Positions 53,501 to 61,100 of a stretch of 64,000 nucleotides of DNA are shown one piece after another. The translations under genes and the position numbers were made by a program. Below the pieces are notes generated by a model, which was not told the DNA's origin, did no database searches, and saw nothing but the letters and a program-made list of their open reading frames with translations. The stretch's first letter is position 1. Each line of letters begins with the position of its first letter. The stretch is from Undaria pinnatifida. Taxonomy: Eukaryota; Sar; Phaeophyceae; Laminariales; Alariaceae. The DNA is taken from contig JABAKD010000027.1 of the NCBI GenBank assembly GCA_012845835.1, positions 4,295,465 to 4,359,464 of the forward strand, written 5' to 3'.

Positions 53501-54814
53501 ATACGGTTGGCAACGTGCCATCATGCTGTGCGTGTGGTACATCTCCTTCCGTCGCCGATGCTGCAATCGCCACCTCTTTCGGATAATTTTCCACCCGTCG
53601 GACAGATCACCGATCCCTACTTGATGATCTAGATCGTCTACAGGAAAGGTCTGTATGGTCTATGTAGTGTTAACGGGTGGGAGCCGTAAAATCCGCATGA
53701 TCTACTATAAATAATAGCACATGTTTCTTGGTATGGATCTGTACTCCATGTATAGTCTACAGATCCTGCGCAAGATCTCATAACATCCCGGTATATACAG
53801 CAGTGCATTGCTAATTATCTGCCTGGTAGATTGTGATGCGCACGAGGGGTGCACTTTTTACCTCTCGGTCGGAGGTTAGAGGGTAGAGGTGGGGATTACT
53901 ACGTACCAGGTACCTCGTTTTCAGTATTAGACCAACAGCCCACGCACCTGACGGAGGTTTTCGACGGGTGCATGCACGGGAGGAGTCCATTGTGTCTCCT
54001 GCCCCCCCTCTCCTGTCTGGTCTCCCTCCTGCTCCAGCCCACTGCCGCTTAAGGCGGCTTCTTTCTGGTCGTTCGAAGGCAACTTTGCTGCTATTTCCTT
54101 GGTGGACATAGCGTCGGCACTCGTATCGGCATCGTCGTCGTCACGCTCTGTTGCTCCTTGTATTGCCGCTGATTTTGCTGCTGGTACCGGTGGTGATGCG
54201 GGTGGTGGTGATGCGGGTGGTGGTGTTGCTGCTGGTGCTGGTGCTGGCGCTGGCAATGCTGCTACCGCTGCTGCTGCTGCTGCTGATGCCACAGCAAGTG
54301 GTGCTGATACTGGTGGTGGTGTTGTTGCTGGTGTTGCTGGCGTTGGTAGTGGTAGTGGTGGTGGTGGTGGTGGTGGTGGTGCGGCTAGTGCGGCGGTTGC
54401 TGCTGCTGCCACGCCATCGTCGTCGTGGTCGCCCTCTGCTGAGGTTTTTTGTTCGCAATTGCGATCGCTCTCTCCTTCTTCGTTGACGTGCTTCTGTTCG
54501 ATGCCTGCAACACCGCTCTCTCCCGCGCCCCACGCCATGGTGACAGTGAGTCGGCGAGCTTCATCACCATCACCATCACCACCGCCATCATCAGCATCAT
54601 CATACTCATCACCCATGTCACTTGAAGAACAATCGGATTCGCGTGCTATTGCTACCGTTGCTGCAGCTGTTTCTCTCAAATTGACGATTTTTTCCAAGGA
54701 CTGCGATTCTTGCTGTCCAACCCCTCCTTCTGTGTTTGCTTCAGGCTCCATATGATATGCATCAGGCCTTCCACTTCCCCTATGAGAGGGCGTTGTACCC
54801 TCATCTTGCTCCAT
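45788..54814 (-). CDS. Unrecognised coiled-coil protein with FYSAHNP module and poly-Gln
   Basis: This gene has five exons: 54814-53948, 51993-50791, 49576-49436, 48053-47355 and 46819-45788. All are phase 0 at every junction, giving about 1,313 codons ending in TAG at 45788. The ATG at 54814 (GCA-ATG-G context) is the first ATG in the open frame; the 13 codons above it begin with GTG. Order of parts: an acidic/Ser N-terminus with a Pro/Ala stretch; VLVGFYSAHNPGRISSVDAI with LKQYAGKEDVLIERLEQKY; a Gln-rich tract with up to 14 consecutive Gln; a Gly/Ser linker; then coiled-coil blocks in exons 2 to 5 (Glu/Lys/Ala/Leu/Arg heptad-like) with Ser/Ala-rich spacers. I recall the FY..HNP...V..IL..Y.G.E..L...L..KY pattern from stramenopile and kinetoplastid structural proteins, but cannot name the family. 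A cytoskeletal or scaffold role is inference only. Confidence 0.8.
47355..48053 (-). CDS. Coiled-coil gene exon 4
   Basis: This exon has 233 codons. It opens LEGLLEVVPPPSSITSESRV. A Ser/Pro/Asp spacer and a Gly/Glu-rich stretch follow. It then has a strong helix, LDEIRRLCSMLDVSLRASRR through EQKEALASLRERVSDLEASL and AREQKAGK. The donor is GGAAAG|GTGGAG. The acceptor TCTCAG at 48054 is chosen over a CAG 7 bases upstream because only it keeps phase 0. Confidence 0.75.
48070..48170. repeat. Degenerate 5-bp-period array (ACGGC/ACGAC)
   Basis: Units such as ACGGC, ACGAC, ACGTC and ACAAC are arranged with a 5-base period directly upstream of coiled-coil exon 4. A second similar array lies at about 48,415-48,500. 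Confidence 0.75.
49436..49576 (-). CDS. Coiled-coil gene exon 3
   Basis: This exon has 47 codons, phase 0 to 0. The acceptor is GTAATCAG and the donor CTACAG|GTGAAC. It encodes AAAAEELREAGQRKVAGYAE, RAAAAERQARETAVRLRALE and AGQAALQ, and continues the heptad-like helix of exons 2 and 4 without a break. Confidence 0.8.
49615..49850. repeat. (GGGAT)n pentanucleotide array 1
   Basis: Long GGGAT repeats, with GGGAC and GGTAT variants toward the end, lie in intron 2 of the coiled-coil gene, just upstream of exon 3 in transcription order. The transcript strand is ATCCC-rich. Confidence 0.9.
50095..50213. repeat. (GGGAT)n pentanucleotide array 2
   Basis: About 22 GGGAT units with one TGGGT interruption, in the same intron as array 1 and 245 bp away. 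The near-perfect units suggest recent expansion. Confidence 0.9.
50425..50600. repeat. (GTA)n trinucleotide array
   Basis: GTA/AGT repeats with AGC interruptions, in intron 2 of the coiled-coil gene. They read open in several frames, which explains spurious poly-Leu, poly-Ser and poly-Thr frames. Confidence 0.9.
50791..51993 (-). CDS. Coiled-coil gene exon 2 (FYSAHNP module, poly-Gln)
   Basis: The acceptor ACACGCAG precedes GTTCTGGTG. It has 401 codons: VLVGFYSAHNPGRISSVDAI, the KEDVLIERLEQKYSADLSHA helix, a Gln/His tract, a Ser/Gly linker, MTYLADQFRSNVEGLLPASS, and a closing helix VKALEEERAGLVSTCRRLQG followed by RAEAASRE. The donor is AGAGAG|GTGGGTT. Confidence 0.8.
53598..53800 (+). repeat. 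GATC-rich dispersed element, copy 8
   Basis: It has GTCGGACAGATCACCGATCC, GATGATCTAGATCGTC, AAGGTCTGTATGGTCTATGT, AACGGGTGGGAGCCGTAAAA and GATCTGTACTCC, then CAGATCCTGCGCAAGATCTC. The 3' GATC run is missing. It lies in intron 1 of the coiled-coil gene. Confidence 0.65.
53948..54814 (-). CDS. Coiled-coil gene exon 1
   Basis: This exon has 289 codons: MEQDEGTTPSHRGSGRPDAY, acidic segments (DEYDDADDGGGDGDGDEARR), a Pro/Ala low-complexity block, then ATERDDDDADTSADAM and HAPVENLRQ. The donor CGTCAG|GTGCGTG leaves phase 0, placing LRQ directly before VLVGFY of exon 2. Confidence 0.8.
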
Positions 54815-55122
54815 TGCACACGCTCGTTGCAGGAGAGCACTAAATCTCAACACGCACCTACTTTCTATTTTCTTCTCGCAACTGCTTCGCGGAGCTCACA
54901 TAATCCTGCGAGGCGTTTTCCGTCCCCTATCCCCTAGCCCGAACGAGAACACGAGAACCTCAAACTTCGTTCTATTGCTCGGTTCCGGTGTACAACAGCA
55001 CAGCAGCACACTGCAACAACGTTGCGAGCTATCGCCAAAGGTTGTGCTCGAAACGGACAGATCAATCCACCAATCTTTGAGTATCGAGACGGAGGGAGAA
55101 CCTCTTCGCGAGAAGTAGAGCC
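54815..55122. promoter_or_regulatory. Divergent intergenic promoter region
   Basis: These 308 bp separate the start codons of the minus-strand coiled-coil gene and the plus-strand aconitase gene, so both promoters and 5' leaders must share or overlap here. No TATA box or repeat family member is visible. Only the spacing supports the assignment. Confidence 0.5.
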
Positions 55123-55158
55123 ATGATCAGAGCTCGCGCCTTCGCCAGCCGCCATGTG
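55123..55158 (+). CDS. ACO: Aconitase exon 1 (targeting peptide start)
   Basis: The ATG at 55123 opens [12 protein letters not shown] and the perfect donor GTG|GTGAGT ends it, phase 0. Three Arg, one His and no acidic residue in 12 codons is typical of a mitochondrial presequence. The link to exon 2 rests on strand, composition and phase, since presequences are not conserved. Confidence 0.6.
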
Positions 55159-58100
55159 GTGAGTGTCTTCTTGGCGTAGAGGTGGCCTTTCCTCCCTGGG
55201 CAAGTGCTACCAGGTTTACACCCATTTTGGCTGGGTGGCAGGGCCGCAAGCCTTGCCCCGATCGGCATCGCGTGGTGGTTAGATTCTCTCACCCTTATGG
55301 GTGCGCTCACCGCAGCAAAATTCCCTTTGCGTCGCTGCCGACGGCCAGACGGGCCGACGGGAAGTTGCTCGTCTCATTATTAGTCTCGTCTCGTCTCGTC
55401 TTATGTTGGCGCATTTTCGGTTACGTCGTACTGCTAAACTGCCGAATCACTACGCGCATCGTACTCTCCTCGCGTTAATTTTCACCACGTACCACCTCCC
55501 TTCCTCCTCTCCCAACAAGCAAACTTATCCTCCTTGGGTTCGTGCATGGCCGCATCTCGGCCTCGAATCGCACGCTACGTACGCTTCAAGGTTCGTACCT
55601 ACGCTCTCTCTGCCGCTCTGCTCCGCGTACTCTTCGTATGATAGTGCGTACCGCCGTACCAAGCTGGAAGTGCGTAACTGATTCCTTGGTTTACGCGCAA
55701 CAGGTGTGTCATATTAATGGTGACGTTACGCTTTCCTGGCATTTTGTACTACTGCACCCCTTATAATACAGTATTTCGAGTACCTGGTCTGATATAATTC
55801 CATGTCATATCGTACGTTACCTGCTGGTGTGATGTAGCCCGTAACAAGAGTCGAAGTCATCACGATCCAGCATGTAGAATTGGTATCTAGGGATTATAAC
55901 CGCTTTTTTACGCGGCTTGGGAGGAGCTCGTGTCCTGTGGGCTATATATGGGCTAACCAGGTGTGACGACGGTAAAGAGAAAAACAATCTAACCCATGCG
56001 CCAGTAGCTCACGTCGGCTGTCGCGGCTATGTCGTGAAATTTCATGATATGTCGCAGTAGCTGCCTGCTGCAACGACAAAAAGCGCACCGCACCGAGGGG
56101 GCAAGTTAAACTAACGGAAGGCTGCAGGCAAGACGTAGCAGCGCCGTTTGCTTGCTGCTTGCTGCCGCCGCTGGTTCCGGTTCTGCTTCCGGTTATCTGG
56201 ATACATGTGACATGTAGATATGCCAGGTACTGCGGTACCAGGGGTACGTAGTTATAGATCTGTAGTCTACACCTGATACCGGCACTGCTGGTGTAGCCGG
56301 TACTCGGTAACCGATACTAAAATTTTTAATAGCGTACCAGGTATACCGGTATACTGATGTACTCCGCCGCCGCCGCCGTTTTTCTGTACGTACGCTGTAT
56401 GGCATGATATTCATGCTTCTATAGTATCACAATAATGATTCGTAAAAAAGATAAGAATGTTACTGGTGGTTAGGTTCTGTGTGGTGTGACAGTGGTTGGC
56501 TTCTTTCAGTGCAAAGTAGAAGAATGTCCAAAATCTAAACGAATTGGGGCAGTTGTTCCAACCCTTGCCAGTTTTGTCGAACCTGGACCGAGGCCTATAC
56601 AGCCCTCGGCACTCGATCAGTCGTGGTCCCTCATTAGTGCAGTACGTTTCCTGTGCGAGACGTTTGGATTATTATCTACTGCTGTAGAAAATATAATGGA
56701 AGTCGGGGAATATTTTTTGTGTTGTGAGTTTTAAGTTGGTCGACCAATTTTTTATAACCCTTATCAGTTTTGTTTTCAGTTTTGTCGAACCTGGACCGAG
56801 GCCTATACGGCCCTCAGCACTCGATACTGGTAGTGTACAGTCGTGGTCCCTCATTAGTGCAGTGCGTTGCCCTTACGAGACGTCTGGATTATTATCTACC
56901 TGGTACTGTAAAAGAAAAAAATGGAAGTCGGGGAAGATTTTTTTACACCAGGTACGAGTTTAAATTTGGTCGACCAATTTTTTTCAAGAACGAAAACAAA
57001 CATCGGATTTTTTTCCGGACAAGGTTCTATGGGTCCCTAGGTCGAGGGTTGGGTTACCTGAGGGTTAAGGTTAGGGTTGGGGTATAAATTAGTGTTTTGG
57101 GCAGTTTTCGACGTTTTCCTTTTCATAATACTAGTAGCACACGTGGGCCGAACCAATTTTCCTAATTCCATACTATATCCTACATGGTATGTAATAATCC
57201 AGAGTGGTGCGGTAAAGGCCACTCCATTAGTGTGTTGCCTTGCCAGATGACATTAACCGCATTAGAGTGGGACCCCATGCCGCCGTGGGATTCAGTTGTG
57301 CCGTACTCTGTACTGTGTAAGGGGAGGTCGTGACGTGACCACCCATTTCCACTGCATTAAGTGGGACCCCGCACTAAATTGTGCCGCACTAACGCGGGAC
57401 CACGACTGACCCAGCTTCGACAAAATGGTCGATAGACCAAAAGTCCGCATTTCGTCTTCATTCCGAGAAATTTCTCAGGCTATCGCGGTTAGGGCGAGGT
57501 CGAGTACACAGCAGTAATTAGGCCTGCGGCTGATGTGAAGCTTCAACCAGAAAGATCTTCATTGTATAGCTGTCGCTAAGAACTCGCCTTGCAGGACATT
57601 TGTAACTGCCGTCAGCTTGTATGCGTTGATGGATCGACGGTGGTTTTGTTTAGAGCCCTCTACTTGGTCACGGACTTGGTCATGCGAGTTATTGTGAGAA
57701 CGACAGCAACAACAGCAGCAACAACAAAAAACTCTGGGTATAATCGTGAGGTTCTGGGAATATTCTCCGTAACTCATAATTAGACTATTGTTTGAAGTTG
57801 TAATGCCACCCAGATCAACCCGCACCAGAGCCTCCAAACTGACCCTGGGTACGTAATTAACCGCCAGCGGGGCTTACCAATGATTAGCCGCCGGCAGGGC
57901 TCACTAGTGCCCTTGATTCCACGGCGACGATTCCCACCAAAATCGAGCATCAACCACGGCCACGACAACAATAAACAAGTAGCAATCGTCGCCCTAGGAA
58001 AGTATGTAAGTCATCCCTGTCTTTATCTTCACCCTTGTCCTTATCTTATCCGTATCCTTATCCGTATCCTTGTCGTTGTCCTTGTCCTTTTCCTCGTTTT

Positions 58101-61100
58101 TTTCCCTCTTACCCATGCTTTCATCCTTATCGATGCCTTCACCCCTTTCTTTGTCCTTGCTCTTATCCTTGTCCTTTCAATCGTCGCTGTCCTTATGCTT
58201 GTCCTCTCCTCGTCCTTACCGTTACCGATATTCCGTGTCCTCATCGTTATCCTTTCGCTATCCATGTCCTTATCATTGTCCACATAGTCTACATCCTCAT
58301 CGTTTCCTTCTTCTCATACTTGTCTCCGTTGTTGTTATCTTACCATATCCTCATCCTCGTCCAATCCCTATCCTGACGTTGGTGCATATTGTTGTCGTCA
58401 TCCTTATCCTTTTGTTGATAGTATCCTCTACTCGGTCCTTATCCTGTACTCGGTCCTTATCCTGTACTGGATCCTTGTCCTGAGCTCGGTCCTTACCTTG
58501 TACTCGATCCTTGTCCTTAACTCGATCCTCAACCCTATTCGTTGTCGTTACCCTTATCGTTATACATTTGTCCTGCGGCGGAGCAGGCGGTTGGCCGCTA
58601 TGCGGCGAGGAGCTTATCCGGAACGCCTCTCAGCGCCCTCGACCCTAAAGGAAGCCCCACCATCGACTCGTCCTACGCGAGGTACGCCAGCTATTGATTT
58701 TAAAAATAGTTACGGCTGTCGCTAGGAATTCGCGCAGCAGGATTCTTTTTTGTATCTGTCATCAACTTTTTTGCGTTGGCTGTCGAAAGTGGAGGTCGTA
58801 TAGTACGGCTTCAGTCACCTCGAAAGAGACAGGCTGGTTCACGTAAAAAAGAACGACTTATCTCCCCAGCGAATGCCGCTCGCAATATCCAGTCAAAGGG
58901 TGAATATTTGATATCATACTGACCCCCATGACCATTGGAAGAGGGTAACATGGCCAGTTTTTTTTCAACGGCCTCGGGCTGTCTCTAGGAGCAAAACTCG
59001 TCTCGACCAATGGCAGGCCTTCATATTCTTCAATAATATTCAGGCTTTTTCCAAGCGAAGGCGAGAAGAAAAATGGCGTCGCATTTTGCACGAACCGGTT
59101 GGAGGTGCTCCAAGGCATGTCTGTAGAATTTTTCGCGAAAGAAGTCGAAGATCTGACCTGCCTGTATTCGTTTAGCAGAATCTACGAAAAAAATGGATCC
59201 TACACTAAAACCAACTAATTTGAAGGAAACAACCTATCTTACTCATTTTTACGCACAACACTCCAAATGTCCACGCCGCTTTTGAGAGACAGACCCTGAA
59301 ATTTTGCACACGTTTTCTACATGCCCATCCCGAGGCCTGACCTCCGTTTTTCTTTCTTTTTCTTTCGCCGAAAAAGTTTGGTGTAAGGTGGGCCACATTT
59401 TCCAAAAAATCTTGACTCATAAAAAACGAGACAACAAAAACAAAACAAAAAAAACAACAGGCGAGGTTTTCGCAATGGCACATAGAAGACGTAACAAAAA
59501 TTCACGGTCTGAATCGAAAAAACGGCGTGGACATTCGCCGGAGAATACATTCGCGGTTTTTAACGTGAACCAGACTGTATCTGGTGTCTATCTGTCTTGT
59601 GGCATGCTGAAAGTTAGAAACTCGCATTCGCTCACGACTACGTATGGTAGTGCGCGCGGTGAAAAAACAACTGACGTTGTACAACTGCACTCAAGTTTTG
59701 GGGGAAAGTTACGTGAAAGTTTAGTTTGATGACTTAAATGACAGCGGTAAAGAGGATAAAAACGTTCCGAAGAGAAGTACTCTTTCGTGGAAACTCTAAC
59801 GCCGCCTTTGTGCGCTGCGCCTTCTGGGGGGCGTAAAGCGGCATTAGGCCGCTCCTAGAACTGGAGGGTTGGATGTGTGCACGTTGCGGCTTGTTGGATG
59901 TGCGGTGCCATTCGTTAAATGTGCGGTGCGTTGGTTGGTGTTACGGCTGTGCTGTGTTGGGCTGTGCTAGGCTGAACTGGACACTCCTGGGCTGGGCTTG
60001 GATGGGATGGGATAAAAGGGATGATGGGATGTGGTGGGATAGGCTGGGCTGGGATGGACATGATGGGATTGGGTGGGGTGTGCTGTGCTGTGCTGTGCTG
60101 TGCTGCGCTGTGCTGCGCTGTGCTGTGCTGTGCTGTCCTGCGCTGTGCTGTGCTGTGCGGTGCAGTGCGGGCTGATAGTACGATGGTTAGTTTGCTGCGC
60201 TGTACTGCGCTGTGTTGGGCTGTGCTGTGTTGTGCTGTGCCTAGATCCAGTTTGACTTGGTGCCCCGCCCCCGCCTTCCACCCGCCGACCTACAACGACA
60301 TCAGGATGGAGAAGAACATCCACGCCGCGCGCAAGACCCTAGGGCGACCCTTGACCCTCTCGGAGAAGATAATCTACGGCCACTTCGACGACCCCGCCAC
60401 GGTGCCCGTTCGAGGGGAGACGTACCTCAAGCTCAGGCCCGACCGCGTGGCGATGCAGGCAAGCTATTTTCATGCTGTTGTTGGCAGGCTAGTCTATTTG
60501 ATATAGACTTCTTACGCTGTTGGTATACCACGTAGGATCAGGTAGGATGCTTTTGATTAACCGGTTTAAGACTTAAGAAGAAAAAGGTGCTGGGAAAAAC
60601 GACGAATTTAGACGGCAGCATGGGCCACGTCAAGCGACCTAGGCTGCCGGGCCTAGGAGGTGTGTGCAAGCTGCAGTGCAAGAAGCTGTAAGAAGACGCT
60701 CGCGGCATGGTAATGCTGGTGTTATACCGCTTGACGCCCTTCCTTGTCGTGCGATGTTCACTAAGTTATAAACCACTTTAATTTTTTTGCTTTTTCTCCG
60801 TCTCGTGCGCTCGTGCACTTGTCTGTGGCCACATAATATTTATCCGTCCAGGCTGAAAAGTCAGGAAGGATACTGGATGCGCTGATGTCGTTAGGTAGAA
60901 TGGCCAGTTGAATGTGAAGACAGCACTTAAGCGATTTTGTAGCGACCATTGCTTTGGGAGCGATTTCCCGCCACAGAGCTGTTGTTTCTGTTTCTCTGCG
61001 TTTAATTCAAGTGGTCTGTTGGTAGACTCTCAAGACGCTAAGGATCTAAGACTGTTGAGGCTTGTATTGGTTTAGTAATTATAGGCTGTGCGTGCGCGAG

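Noticed and set aside
54099-54755. 218-codon plus-strand frame
   Set aside because: Antisense of coiled-coil exon 1. The minus frame joins in phase to VLVGFYSAHNP.
59873-60175. Alternative aconitase 5' exon ([12 protein letters not shown]...)
   Set aside because: It is mostly encoded by the GTGCT/GGGAT arrays, Cys-rich and unlike a presequence. Exons at 55,123 and 58,587 fit phase and composition.
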